Under the pieces are notes generated by a model that ran no database searches, was not told where the DNA came from, and saw nothing but the letters and a program-made list of their open reading frames with translations. This document shows positions 44,153 through 52,899 of a DNA stretch of 64,000 nucleotides, piece after piece. The position numbers and the translations under genes are program-made. Within the stretch, counting starts at the first letter, position 1. Each line of letters begins with the position of its first letter. This DNA comes from Flavobacterium sp. Sd200 (GTDB taxonomy: Bacteria; Bacteroidota; Bacteroidia; Flavobacteriales; Flavobacteriaceae), in the NCBI RefSeq assembly GCF_009826935.1, contig NZ_WUMN01000002.1:434001-498000 (forward strand). The letters run 5' to 3'.

Positions 44153-45564
44153 GGTTTGTAGTGTGTTTCAAATTTTTTGTTGTGTTTAGTAGCAGTTGTT
44201 TGTGTGTTGCCCTTTAAAAAATCGCGCAGCCAGTATCCTGACTGTTTAATGGTGCGCTTTTGGGTTTCGAAATCTATATGTATCAGCCCAAAGCGCGCAT
44301 GATAACCTTCTGCCCATTCAAAATTGTCGGTAAGGCTCCATACAAAATAGCCCTGAACATTTACTCCCTCCTGTTTTGCCTTCAGCAGTTCTTTCAGGTG
44401 CTCGTTTATGTAATGGGTTCTCAGGGCGTCGTTAACGGTTTCATCTACAACCTCATCGGCAAAAGCAGCACCGTTCTCAGTAATAATTATTTTATTGATT
44501 CCCTTATACTGGCTGAATTTGTGCAGCAAATGATACATGGTTTCAGGATACACCTCCCACCCCATTTCGGTAACCGTATTTATACCTCTCTTTTTAGCAG
44601 GGACGAGCCTTGCTCCAAGATAGGGTGTAAAGAACGATGCCTTTACCACTTCCCGTGTATAGCATTGAAGGCCTGTAAAATCAAAATCGAAAGCCATGGC
44701 CTCAATATCTCCGGGCTGCATGTATTTGTTGAGCCTTTTGAGCACCGGCAAATCGCTCTGCGGATAGCCCATCCCTAAAATAGGTTCTATAAAAGCACGG
44801 TTCAGCAGGGTGTCTACCCTTTTTGCCGCTGCTACATCTCGTGGATTTTGACTTGCAGACTCTATATATGTACAGGAAAATGTAGTACCTATGTGTGCAT
44901 GGGGTAACTCGCTCCTCAAAATCCTGCCTCCTGCTGCGGTGGCAAGTGTAACATGGTGCACAGCCTTTATAAAATTGGTTATGCCCTTTTTGCCCGGAGC
45001 ATGTATGCCAAAAAAATAGCCTGCTCCGGTAAACACCGATGGCTCGTTCATTACCATCCAGTGTTTTACACGGTTGCCAAAACTGCGTGCGCAAACTGCG
45101 GCATAATCGGCAAACCAGTTTACACATTCGCGGTTGGTCCATCCGCCTTTAAGCTCCAAGTCGTGCGGAAGATCCCAATGGTATAAAGTTACCCATGGCT
45201 CTATGCCGCATTGCAGCATAAAATCGATTATTTTATTGTAGTGGTCTATTCCGGCTTGGTTTACCGGGTGCTGCCCTGTGGGCATTATGCGCGACCAGCT
45301 TATAGAAAACCTGAAATTGGGAATATGAAGCTGACGAATGAGTTCGATATCGTCTTTAAAACAGTTGTAAAAATCGCAGGCATCCATGGCATGGTGTCCG
45401 CCTTTTATGGTTCCTCTTTTGGCCGTAAAAACATCCCATATTGAGAGACCTTTACCGTCGGCATCATGGCTGCCCTCTATCTGAAAGGCCGCAGTAGACA
45501 CACCCCATTGAAAATCATCTCCAAAAAGGGCTCTGTCAAGATCAGTAACAGGAGGTACTTGCAT
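44149..45564 (-). CDS. GH1 beta-glucosidase
   Basis: A 471-residue cytoplasmic enzyme, no signal peptide. GH1 signatures: FQWGVSTAAFQIEGSHDADG at 18-37, acid/base Glu174 in MNEP, and nucleophile Glu363 in IITENGAA. GYFVWSLTDNFEWAEGY near the end is the aglycone/+1 site. Likely hydrolyses beta-glucosides. It is the first gene of a pair with the GT-B protein; what the pair does together is open. Confidence 0.94.
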   Translation of the reverse strand: MQVPPVTDLDRALFGDDFQWGVSTAAFQIEGSHDADGKGLSIWDVFTAKRGTIKGGHHAMDACDFYNCFKDDIELIRQLHIPNFRFSISWSRIMPTGQHPVNQAGIDHYNKIIDFMLQCGIEPWVTLYHWDLPHDLELKGGWTNRECVNWFADYAAVCARSFGNRVKHWMVMNEPSVFTGAGYFFGIHAPGKKGITNFIKAVHHVTLATAAGGRILRSELPHAHIGTTFSCTYIESASQNPRDVAAAKRVDTLLNRAFIEPILGMGYPQSDLPVLKRLNKYMQPGDIEAMAFDFDFTGLQCYTREVVKASFFTPYLGARLVPAKKRGINTVTEMGWEVYPETMYHLLHKFSQYKGINKIIITENGAAFADEVVDETVNDALRTHYINEHLKELLKAKQEGVNVQGYFVWSLTDNFEWAEGYHARFGLIHIDFETQKRTIKQSGYWLRDFLKGNTQTTATKHNKKFETHYKP

Positions 45565-45793
45565 CCGGCTAATAACAGTGCTTTATTAGTGAATAAAAGT
45601 AGACTTCATTGCCCTTAGCAACAGCCACTCCTTAAACCATAAAAGGGGTTTTAAAAAGAAATTTTTCATGATACTGCTTTTCACTCAAAATAAGACAATT
45701 AGCATTATTTTAGAGTGAGGTGATGGTTATGAAATTGTTAAATGAGATTTGAGTATTTCCTGGTAGATAAGAAATGTAATAAGTATGATTTTT

Positions 45794-45817
45794 AAGCCTT
45801 CTATCGAGGCTTTTTTT
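45794..45817 (+). terminator. Orphan plus-strand terminator
   Basis: Stem AAGCCT / AGGCTT, loop TCTATCG, then seven Ts. The nearest plus gene upstream ends at 43119, so it may end a small RNA within 45570-45815. Confidence 0.65.
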
Positions 45818-45849
45818 GCACATTATACAATTTTAAAAGCTTTTACAAT

Positions 45850-45857
45850 TATCTTTA
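45850..45857 (+). promoter_or_regulatory. -7-like box of ubiA-like gene
   Basis: TATCTTTA, one base off TAnnTTTG, 54 bases before the ATG. Confidence 0.35.
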
Positions 45858-45911
45858 CAAGCCCGCACAATAAAATGCGCCACACAAAAGTTAAAAAAGT
45901 AAAAGCACACT

Positions 45912-46832
45912 ATGGCATCAAGGAAAACAAAACTGGTTCTCTTAAAGATATTCAGCCTGTTTTCTGTAGTTCGCGGTTACAACATTCCGGTAATAGCACT
46001 TGCGCAATACCTATCGGCCATATTTATTTTAGATAAAGAACGCCGCGCACTCGACGTGATCCTTGACGGAAACCTGTTCCTTATCGTGCTGGCATCATCA
46101 CTTACCATTGCTTCGGGCTACATTATCAATAACTTTTACGATGCCAAAAAAGACCTAATAAACCGCCCAAAAAAATCAATGCTCGACAGGCTGGTGAGTC
46201 AGGGTACCAAACTACAGGTATATTTTGGACTTAATTTCCTGGTAGTAATCCTGGCCTTTATGGTTTCGTGGCGGGCAGCGTTCTTTTTTTCGGCTTATAT
46301 TTTCCTTATTTGGTTTTACAGCCACAAGCTTAAAAAATATCCTATAATTGGCAATCTCACTGCGGCCCTGCTTGCAGTATTGCCGTTTTTTGGCATACTT
46401 ATGTACTTCAAGAATTTTTATGAAGTAATATTTGCGCATGCTACATTCCTTTACCTGCTCATTCTTATCCGCGAGCTTATAAAAGACCTCGAAAACCTGC
46501 AGGGCGACCTTGTGAACAACTACCGCACCATACCGGTAATTCTTGGCGAAAAAACAGCCAAAGTAATCATTGCTGGCCTAACACTGCTTACGGTTATACC
46601 CGTGTACCTGCTTATAGATGTTTATGACGTTGGGTATATGGATATTTACTTTTATACGGGCATGATCGTTATTATTTACTTTCTGTACAAACTGCAACGC
46701 TCCCAATCGCGTGCCGATTATCTATTGCTGCACAACACCCTTAAAGCCCTTATAGTTGCAGGCGTTTTTTGTATTGTGCTTATAGACCCTTCTGTTTTAG
46801 TACACGGCAGGCAGTTGTTAGCGGCTATTTAA
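45912..46832 (+). CDS. UbiA-family prenyltransferase
   Basis: A 306-residue inner-membrane protein with about eight hydrophobic segments. The first Asp-rich motif is NNFYDAKKDLINRPKK (Asp77, Asp81). The second is KDLENLQGDLVNNYRT at about 186-201. Relatives in flavobacteria are often named geranylgeranylglycerol-phosphate geranylgeranyltransferase; quinone or other lipid prenylation is equally possible. The rluB gene follows 26 bases later with its own promoter. Confidence 0.88.
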   Translation: MASRKTKLVLLKIFSLFSVVRGYNIPVIALAQYLSAIFILDKERRALDVILDGNLFLIVLASSLTIASGYIINNFYDAKKDLINRPKKSMLDRLVSQGTKLQVYFGLNFLVVILAFMVSWRAAFFFSAYIFLIWFYSHKLKKYPIIGNLTAALLAVLPFFGILMYFKNFYEVIFAHATFLYLLILIRELIKDLENLQGDLVNNYRTIPVILGEKTAKVIIAGLTLLTVIPVYLLIDVYDVGYMDIYFYTGMIVIIYFLYKLQRSQSRADYLLLHNTLKALIVAGVFCIVLIDPSVLVHGRQLLAAI

Positions 46833-46841
46833 TTATCTTTG
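46815..46841 (+). promoter_or_regulatory. rluB promoter, partly inside the ubiA-like gene
   Basis: TTG at 46815-46817, 16 bases, TATCTTTG at 46834-46841. The -33 element is within the last codons of the prenyltransferase gene. Confidence 0.6.
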
Positions 46842-46858
46842 CAAAAAATTAGTGCATA

Positions 46859-47800
46859 ATGAGCAACGGTAACAGCAATAATGGCGGCGCCCGCGGGCGT
46901 GGCGGAAATGACAGAAGGAAGAGCAGCAACGGCCCGTCTAAACCTCTCAATAAACTTAGAAAACCTACAGCCAAGAAGGCTGCACCTGCATCTGCCGATG
47001 GGGCTGCGCCTAAAAAAGAAGTTTTTAAAGGTAAACCGTTTACAGAAAGAGAACGCAAACCGGCTGTTGCCAAACAACCTGCAAACCCTAACGAGCTGAG
47101 ACTAAACAAATACATATCTAACTCTGGTGCATGTTCGCGCAGGGATGCCGACCTGTACATACAATCGGGCAACGTAAAAGTTAACGGTGCTGTGGTTACA
47201 GAGATGGGCTACAAAGTGCAGCTTACCGACAGGGTTGAATTTGACGGCAGGCTTATTACTCCGGAAAAGAAAGAATACCTGTTGCTTAACAAACCTAAGA
47301 ACTTTAGTACCAGTGGCGATGCCGAAGGCGATATGCGCAACGTTGCTGAGCTGGTTCGTAATGCAACTACAACAAAACTACAGCCTATTGGCCGTATGGA
47401 TAAGAACACTACCGGACTTCTTATTTTTACAAACGATACAGATATGATAAGGAAGTTTGGACTGCCAAACCAAAAATCATTCAAAATATACCAGGTTAGC
47501 CTTGACAGGAACCTAAAGTTTGAAGACCTTGAAAAAATTGCAGGCGGTGTAACCCTTGACGGACACAGGTTGTTTATAGACGAGATAAGCTATATTGACG
47601 GAGAGCCTAAAACCGAGATAGGGCTTAAACTGCGCACACAGAACATAAAAGTAGTTCGTGCCATTTTTGAATCGTTTAAATATGACGTGCTTAAGGTAGA
47701 CCGCGTGGCTTATGCCGGGCTTACTAAAAAGAACCTTCCGCGCGGCAACTACAGGTTCCTGACAGAGCAGGAGATCATCAACCTTAAAAATTCGCAATAA
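46859..47800 (+). CDS. rluB: 23S rRNA pseudouridine synthase (RluB/RsuA family)
   Basis: A 313-residue protein. Residues 1-78 form a basic, disordered extension rich in Gly, Arg, Asn and Lys (GGARGRGGNDRRK). An S4 RNA-binding domain (about 80-130, LRLNKYISNSGACSRRDAD) precedes the catalytic domain with Asp181 in PIGRMDKNTTGLLIFTND. LLLNKPKNFSTS and KKNLPRGNYRFLTEQE are typical. RluB versus RsuA or RluE cannot be fixed by sequence alone; length and domain order favour RluB. Its stop overlaps the next start (TAATG). Confidence 0.9.
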   Translation: MSNGNSNNGGARGRGGNDRRKSSNGPSKPLNKLRKPTAKKAAPASADGAAPKKEVFKGKPFTERERKPAVAKQPANPNELRLNKYISNSGACSRRDADLYIQSGNVKVNGAVVTEMGYKVQLTDRVEFDGRLITPEKKEYLLLNKPKNFSTSGDAEGDMRNVAELVRNATTTKLQPIGRMDKNTTGLLIFTNDTDMIRKFGLPNQKSFKIYQVSLDRNLKFEDLEKIAGGVTLDGHRLFIDEISYIDGEPKTEIGLKLRTQNIKVVRAIFESFKYDVLKVDRVAYAGLTKKNLPRGNYRFLTEQEIINLKNSQ

Positions 47801-48165
47801 TGCACCAGCCTAAAGATTTAGAAAATATAGCCCTACAGTGGCTTGAGGCTTTTAATGCCCGCAACCTCGATGCGCTTTTGAATCTTTATGCTGACGATGC
47901 AGAGCACTTTAGCCCTAAACTTAAAGTGCACAAACCTGAAACCAACGGGCTTGTAAAAGGCAAAGCCGCCCTGCGCGACTGGTGGGAAGGGGCTTATTTA
48001 AGACTTCCAACGCTTAATTACAAAGCTACTAACCTTACAGCAAACAGCAACCGCGTATTTATGGAATACATTCGTACGGTTGAGGGCGAAGAAGATATGG
48101 CTGTTGCCGAACTGTTTGAGGTTAAAGACGGCAAAATAGTGTTCTCACGCGTCTATCACGGATAA
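47800..48165 (+). CDS. SnoaL/NTF2-like protein
   Basis: A 121-residue single NTF2-like fold: DLENIALQWLEAFNARNLDALLNLYADDAEHFSP is the standard opening helix pair (here given as motif ends DLENIALQW and LYADDAEHFSP), and the closing strands are VAELFEVKDGKIVFSRVYHG. Such proteins may be isomerases or binding modules; no function can be assigned. It is translationally coupled to rluB. Confidence 0.85.
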   Translation: MHQPKDLENIALQWLEAFNARNLDALLNLYADDAEHFSPKLKVHKPETNGLVKGKAALRDWWEGAYLRLPTLNYKATNLTANSNRVFMEYIRTVEGEEDMAVAELFEVKDGKIVFSRVYHG

Positions 48166-48174
48166 AAAAACAAG

Positions 48175-48216
48175 GGCTGTTTTAGAAAAACTATTGCTTT
48201 TCTAAAACAGCCTTTA
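48175..48216. terminator. Bidirectional terminator overlapping the protease 3' end
   Basis: Fifteen-base perfect stem 48175-48189 / 48198-48212 (GGCTGTTTTAGAAAA and its complement), eight-base loop. The right arm codes for the last residues of the minus-strand protease, so one hairpin serves both converging genes. Confidence 0.9.
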
Positions 48217-49771
48217 CCATATTATCTTCTTTAAGGATCATTTCATAATAATCTTCCTCACTTAAAAGCTGGCGGGCAAACTCGGCTGCAAGGTAGCGTT
48301 TTACCTTATCTTTATGCGCTTCCAGTTTAAACACCAAACCATTCTTTAAAAGGTAGGCATTAAAGGCTTTAAAATATTTATCGGTACTGGTAACCTCATC
48401 AGTAATTTTATCGGCAGTAAGACCTTCAAGTTCTTTTCGGTCTTTGTCGAGCTGCTCAAAAACAAAATAGCCTGTAATACCGCTTTGCATAACCATGCTA
48501 ATGGCCTCATCTCCATGTTTACCTTCAAGCGGAACAAACACATCGGGCACAATGCCGCCGCCGCCATATACTGTGCGGCCTTTTAGCGTCTTAAATTTAA
48601 GTGTATCGGCCACTTTAATACTGTCGGCAGCATAGAGTTCGCCACTCTCATAACGCTTCTGGAAATCGTTAAAATATTCCTCGTCGCCATTGGCATAGCT
48701 GCGCTGTATAGATCGGCCGGACGGAGTGTAATAGCGCGCCACTGTTAAACGTACTGCACTGCCATCGCCAAGTGGCATTTCGCGCTGCACAAGACCTTTA
48801 CCAAAAGAGCGTCGGCCAACAATAGTTCCACGGTCATTGTCCTGTATGGCACCGGCAAGAATTTCGCTGGCACTGGCACTGTTTTCGTTAATCAGCACAT
48901 ACAACTGCCCGTCTTCAAAAATACCTTTAGCCGTAGCATCAGTAACATCTACACGTTCTTTTTTATTTTTGGTCTTAACAATAAGCTGTTTGTCTTTTAA
49001 AAACTCATCGGCAATCTCAACCGCCTTTTCAAGATATCCGCCGCCATTATCCCTCAAATCTACAATAAGCGATGTTGCTCCCTGTTTTTTAAGGCTTTCG
49101 AGCGCGCTGTGAAATTCGGTATAGGTAGTTTCGGCAAAGCGGTTTACTTTAATATAGCCCATTTTAGGAGCAACCATAACAAAGGCATCAACGCTTTTTA
49201 TAGGCACTACATCGCGGGTTACGTTTACTTTAAACTTCTTTTTATCGCTTTTGCGATAAATGGTTAGGGTTAATTTAGATCCCTCCTCTCCCTTAAGTTT
49301 AGAAAAAAGCGTGTCGTTAGCCAGCTTTCGCCCAAAAAGTTTATAATTGCCTGCATACAAAATGCGGTCGCCTGCTTTTAGCCCGGCTTTGTCGCTTGGG
49401 CCTCCGGGAATGGGTTTTATTATAGCAACCGAATCTTTATACATATAAAAGTTTACACCAATGCCCACAAAATCGCCTTTCATGCTTTGGGCAACCTCTT
49501 CCATTTCGTTCTTTGCAATATAGACCGAGTGCGGATCGAGCTTTTCGAGTATGCTGTTAACCGTAAGATCTACAATACTGTCGGTATTAACATTGTCTAC
49601 ATACTCGCTGTCTATAAAATCGAGAAGCTTGTTGAGCTTGCTTTTGTTACTGCTGCCTGTAATGAGTCCTGCCTGCTGTGCCGGATAGTTTAAAAAACTG
49701 CCCAACAGCACCCCAACAGCAAGTGCGGTAGCCAACAGTATGGGTATGTAAATTTTATATGTTGTTTTCAT
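48191..49771 (-). CDS. C-terminal processing peptidase (S41 family)
   Basis: A 526-residue protease with an N-terminal signal anchor (8-27), a PDZ domain (about 92-180, VGIGVNFYMYKDSVAIIKP, GPSDKAGLKAGDRIL) and the S41 catalytic domain. Ser300 in NENSASASEI and Lys325 in SFGKGLVQ form the Ser-Lys dyad. It should act in the periplasm on C-termini of envelope proteins. It directly abuts dCMP deaminase upstream with no spacer. Confidence 0.93.
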   Translation of the reverse strand: MKTTYKIYIPILLATALAVGVLLGSFLNYPAQQAGLITGSSNKSKLNKLLDFIDSEYVDNVNTDSIVDLTVNSILEKLDPHSVYIAKNEMEEVAQSMKGDFVGIGVNFYMYKDSVAIIKPIPGGPSDKAGLKAGDRILYAGNYKLFGRKLANDTLFSKLKGEEGSKLTLTIYRKSDKKKFKVNVTRDVVPIKSVDAFVMVAPKMGYIKVNRFAETTYTEFHSALESLKKQGATSLIVDLRDNGGGYLEKAVEIADEFLKDKQLIVKTKNKKERVDVTDATAKGIFEDGQLYVLINENSASASEILAGAIQDNDRGTIVGRRSFGKGLVQREMPLGDGSAVRLTVARYYTPSGRSIQRSYANGDEEYFNDFQKRYESGELYAADSIKVADTLKFKTLKGRTVYGGGGIVPDVFVPLEGKHGDEAISMVMQSGITGYFVFEQLDKDRKELEGLTADKITDEVTSTDKYFKAFNAYLLKNGLVFKLEAHKDKVKRYLAAEFARQLLSEEDYYEMILKEDNMVKAVLEKQ

Positions 49772-50203
49772 TTATATATGGTCTGCGTTGGGTACACATT
49801 CTACTGCCACCCCTGCCCTCTCTAAAAAGCTAATGCCGGAGTTGTCTTTATAAGCCTCCTGATATACCACACGGGTAATACCGGCCTGGTGTATTAGCTT
49901 GCTGCAGTCTTTGCAGGGCGACATAGTAATGTATAGCGTTGCGCCTTCGCACGATTGTGTTGAACGGGCTACTTTTAAAATAGCATTGGCCTCGGCATGG
50001 AGCACATACCATTTGGTAATGTTGTCGTCATCCTCGCAGCAATTTTCAAACCCCGACGGTGTCCCGTTATAACCGTCGGATATTATCATCCTGTCTTTAA
50101 CAATAATTGCGCCAACTTTTCGGCGTTTGCAGTAAGACAATTGCCCCCATTCGCGCGCAATGCGCAGGTAGGCTTTATCATATTTATTCAGTTTCTCTGT
50201 CAT
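49772..50203 (-). CDS. dCMP deaminase family protein
   Basis: A 143-residue zinc enzyme. HAEANAI (His69, Glu71) and PCKDC (Cys97, Cys100) are the zinc and proton-shuttle motifs; GYNGTPSGFENC is the typical dCMP deaminase substrate block. It makes dUMP from dCMP for dTMP synthesis. The start MTEKLNKYD is chosen by family comparison; an upstream ATG at 50227 would add eight residues (MQVFLYIE). Confidence 0.93.
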   Translation of the reverse strand: MTEKLNKYDKAYLRIAREWGQLSYCKRRKVGAIIVKDRMIISDGYNGTPSGFENCCEDDDNITKWYVLHAEANAILKVARSTQSCEGATLYITMSPCKDCSKLIHQAGITRVVYQEAYKDNSGISFLERAGVAVECVPNADHI

Positions 50204-50263
50204 TTCAATATAAAGGAACACCTGCATTAAAGGTAGTGCAGATGCTGTTATGTTAGATTAAAA

Positions 50264-50851
50264 TTACCAAAATTTGTTTTCGATTATCATAGGCACTACC
50301 ACCCCAGCCACAAACGCTGATGTTACCAGTACCCAGTCGCGTTTTTGGAGCCCGGCGAAGCGTTGCAGCGCAAAACCTGCCAGTAGCGAAATTATTACCA
50401 CAATAAGCTGCGCAGCCTCTATGCCCAGTGCAAACTCTAACAACGGCAGCAGTTTGGCATCGTGTTTTGCGATTATTATTTTAAAATAGTTGCTAAAGCC
50501 CAGCCCGTGTACAATGCCAAAAACCAGCGTAGTTAATGCCACAAAGTTTAGCGCACTGTTATTAGCCGACTTTTTAGCCGATATAAAAATGTTATATAAA
50601 GCCGTGGCGAGTATGGTTATGGGTATTAAAAACTCTACAGCGGCACTGTTAACCGTTAATACTCCGTAAACGGAGAGTATTAGCGATGTAGTATGCCCAA
50701 TGGTAAAAAGGGTTACCAGCAGGAGAATGTTTTTCCAGTCTTTAAAGGCATAAGGCACGGTTAGCACCAGGAGGAACAGCACGTGGTCGTAAGCATTGAT
50801 ATCTAAAACGTGGTGCAGGCCTATATTGAAGTAAAGCCAAAAATCGTTCAT
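50264..50851 (-). CDS. HupE/UreJ-family membrane protein
   Basis: A 195-residue protein with about six membrane helices. GLHHVLDINAYDHVLFLLVL near the start (His-rich first helix) and FTIGHTTSLIL and FGIVHGLGFSNYF fit HupE/UreJ proteins, some of which carry nickel or cobalt. No hydrogenase or urease gene is near, so metal transport is only suggested. It stands alone between dCMP deaminase and a palindromic repeat. Confidence 0.85.
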   Translation of the reverse strand: MNDFWLYFNIGLHHVLDINAYDHVLFLLVLTVPYAFKDWKNILLLVTLFTIGHTTSLILSVYGVLTVNSAAVEFLIPITILATALYNIFISAKKSANNSALNFVALTTLVFGIVHGLGFSNYFKIIIAKHDAKLLPLLEFALGIEAAQLIVVIISLLAGFALQRFAGLQKRDWVLVTSAFVAGVVVPMIIENKFW

Positions 50852-50900
50852 TGTTGAGCATTAGTTAATGGCTGTAAACTTACGGTATTTTTTTTATTGG

Positions 50901-51024
50901 AGTTAATTTGTGGATTTGGTTATTTGAGAATCTGCGGTAATTATGATTACGCAGAATCCGCCCGCAGGCTTAGCTTCGTGTTCTATTAACACAAATTACC
51001 AAATCCACAAATTATCAAATTCAC
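50901..51024. repeat. Long palindromic intergenic element
   Basis: Left arm TTAATTTGTGGATTTGGT (about 50903-50920, continuing TATTTG) pairs with right arm ACCAAATCCACAAATTAT (about 50998-51015). Inside is a second inverted pair GAATCTGCGGTAAT / ATTACGCAGAATC around TATG (50928-50957). The element fills the gap between the HupE-like and aspartokinase genes and ends 4 bases before the aspartokinase stop. Confidence 0.8.
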
Positions 51025-51027
51025 TCC

Positions 51028-52284
51028 TTAGATATCTTTAGTAACAATCTGTAACGTTTCGCGGCTTAGCTGGCGCACCAGTACTTCTTTGTTTTTAGCC
51101 ACGGCATCGGCACTGTTTTCATTAAAATGCCTAATGGTGTATAAAGATACATTGTCGTTATAGGTTACCTGGAATTTTTTAGAAAGCACGCTTTTCAGTT
51201 CCTGGAAGTTGCCAAACTTATCGTCTACACAAACAGAGAAGCTAATGGCAGTGTTTTGTATTAGGTGTACCTTGATCTTGTATTTGTGCAACAGCATAAA
51301 TATTTCGCTGATGTTCTCTTCCATTATAAACGAAAAGTCGAGTGATGACAGCGATATAAGCAACTGGTTCTTTTTAACAATAAAACAAGGGGTTTGCGGC
51401 TCCAGGTCGGCGCCTTTACTAACGCTTGTACCCGGCAACAGCGGATTTACAAACGATTTTACGTACAACGGAATCTCCTTTTTTTGTAACGGCTGTAGCG
51501 TTTTAGGGTGAATTACTGTTGCACCATAAAATGCCAGCTCTATAGCCTCTCTGTAAGATATTTGGTTTAGAAGTATTGCGTTTTCAAAATAACGCGGATC
51601 GGCATTAAGCACTCCCGGAACGTCTTTCCAAATAGTAACATTTTCGGCATTAAGGCAGTAGGCAAAAATAGCCGCTGTATAGTCAGACCCTTCACGGCCC
51701 AGCGTGGTAGTAAAATTGTTCTCATCGCTGCCAAGAAAACCCTGCGTAATGTTAAGCGTTTTCTTTTTAACGTTCTTAGAAATATTCTTTTGTGTTGCCT
51801 CCCAGTCTACCACGGCATCGCGATAGGTGTTGTCGGTCTTTACAAACTCGCGCACATCGAGCCACGAGTTTTTAAGCCCAAGATGATTAAAGTAATGGCT
51901 AACAATTGTAGTCGATATAATTTCGCCAAGGCTAACCACCTGGTCATATACAAAGTTATAGTTTGGCGACTTGTTGTTTTTAAGAAAACTTTCAAGATCG
52001 GTAAATATCTTGCCTACGGCTGTAAAAACAGCATTGCTTTCATCATCAAAAAGTTCAAGCAATATTTGGTTATGATACTTTTTAACTTCCTGTATGGATG
52101 CCTGTAACTCGGCCGATTTATCAAAATAGTTCTTTATAACCACTTCAAAGGCGTTAGTGGTTTTGCCCATGGCACTTATTACCAGCAGCACGTTTTCGTG
52201 TCCTACCTGTTGCAGTAAATTATATACGTTTTTTATACCCTCGGCATCTTTAACAGACGCTCCTCCAAATTTAAATACTTTCAT
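51028..52284 (-). CDS. Aspartate kinase (monofunctional)
   Basis: A 418-residue kinase of the aspartate/lysine/threonine/methionine pathway. FKFGGASVKDAEGIKN at 4-19 is the N-terminal kinase motif; TTLGREGSDYTAAIFA at about 189-204 and WKDVPGVLNADPRYF at about 217-231 are substrate/ATP motifs. ACT-type domains fill the C-terminal 120 residues, suggesting feedback control, probably by lysine or threonine. No homoserine dehydrogenase is fused. Which isozyme it is cannot be told. Confidence 0.93.
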   Translation of the reverse strand: MKVFKFGGASVKDAEGIKNVYNLLQQVGHENVLLVISAMGKTTNAFEVVIKNYFDKSAELQASIQEVKKYHNQILLELFDDESNAVFTAVGKIFTDLESFLKNNKSPNYNFVYDQVVSLGEIISTTIVSHYFNHLGLKNSWLDVREFVKTDNTYRDAVVDWEATQKNISKNVKKKTLNITQGFLGSDENNFTTTLGREGSDYTAAIFAYCLNAENVTIWKDVPGVLNADPRYFENAILLNQISYREAIELAFYGATVIHPKTLQPLQKKEIPLYVKSFVNPLLPGTSVSKGADLEPQTPCFIVKKNQLLISLSSLDFSFIMEENISEIFMLLHKYKIKVHLIQNTAISFSVCVDDKFGNFQELKSVLSKKFQVTYNDNVSLYTIRHFNENSADAVAKNKEVLVRQLSRETLQIVTKDI

Positions 52285-52311
52285 TAATACGTTTCTTGTT
52301 TCGGTATGTTC

Positions 52312-52788
52312 TTAGTTCAGTTGGGCAGTAAAAGTGGCTATGCCCTCTTCGTTCATTTGTGCCACACGCCAGTCGGCAAAAACCTTTGCGCCCGATTTTT
52401 CGTAAAAGTCAATTGCCGGGGTGTTCCAGTCCAGCACGGCCCATTCTACACGGCGCACACCCTGTGCTTTGGCAAATTTAAAGACTTCTTTATATAATGC
52501 ACTGCCAATGCCGCTTCCGCGCATGCTCTCAGTAACTATCAAATCTTCAAGATGTATGGTGCGCCCTTTCCAGGTGCTGTACCTGTAATAGAACAATGCC
52601 ATTCCTTTAATAATACCTTCAACCTCTGCAACAAAAATTTCAAACATTGGGTGTTCGCCAAAGCCATCGTTTTCAAGGTCTTGTACAGTTACTTCCACTG
52701 CCTCAGGTTCTTTTTCAAAAACGGCCAACTCTTTAATGAGTTCCAGCACTGCCGGCATATCTTCTTTTACTCCTTTACGAATATTCAT
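52312..52788 (-). CDS. GNAT-family N-acetyltransferase (SSAT-like)
   Basis: A 158-residue acetyltransferase. IHLEDLIVTESMRGSGIGSALYKEVFKFA is the strand-loop-helix carrying the acetyl-CoA loop RGSGIGSAL at about 89-97; EWAVLDWNTPAIDFYEKSGAKV follows. The N-terminal half with FEKEPEAVEVT and YYRYSTWKGRTIHLEDL resembles diamine/spermidine acetyltransferases. It is just upstream of aspartokinase on the same strand, 27 bases apart. Confidence 0.88.
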   Translation of the reverse strand: MNIRKGVKEDMPAVLELIKELAVFEKEPEAVEVTVQDLENDGFGEHPMFEIFVAEVEGIIKGMALFYYRYSTWKGRTIHLEDLIVTESMRGSGIGSALYKEVFKFAKAQGVRRVEWAVLDWNTPAIDFYEKSGAKVFADWRVAQMNEEGIATFTAQLN

Positions 52789-52861
52789 AAATCAAATTTG
52801 CACAAAAATACGGTCAAAACCGCAGGCAGATAATAAATTATTTTCATATCACAAAAATGCA

Positions 52862-52869
52862 GATATTTG
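52862..52869 (+). promoter_or_regulatory. -7 box of fbp
   Basis: GATATTTG, one base off TAnnTTTG, 31 bases before the fbp ATG. A TTG that would extend the gene upstream is part of this box, supporting the downstream ATG. Confidence 0.5.
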
Positions 52870-52899
52870 TACACAACCATAACTATAACGAGATTAGCA

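Larger units (their letters stand above)
45565..45911. other. Intergenic region between GH1 and ubiA-like genes
   Basis: A 347-base AT-rich gap with no convincing gene. It contains a plus-strand terminator at 45794-45817 with no plus gene upstream, and a -7-like box TATCTTTA at 45850-45857 for the downstream gene. Confidence 0.6.

Noticed and set aside
45785..46036. Plus-strand frame of 83 codons overlapping the ubiA-like start
   Set aside because: Runs through a terminator and into a confident gene in another frame.
52867..52899. Eleven extra N-terminal codons for fructose-bisphosphatase from a TTG
   Set aside because: The TTG is part of the -7 promoter box; the ATG at 52900 matches family N-termini.
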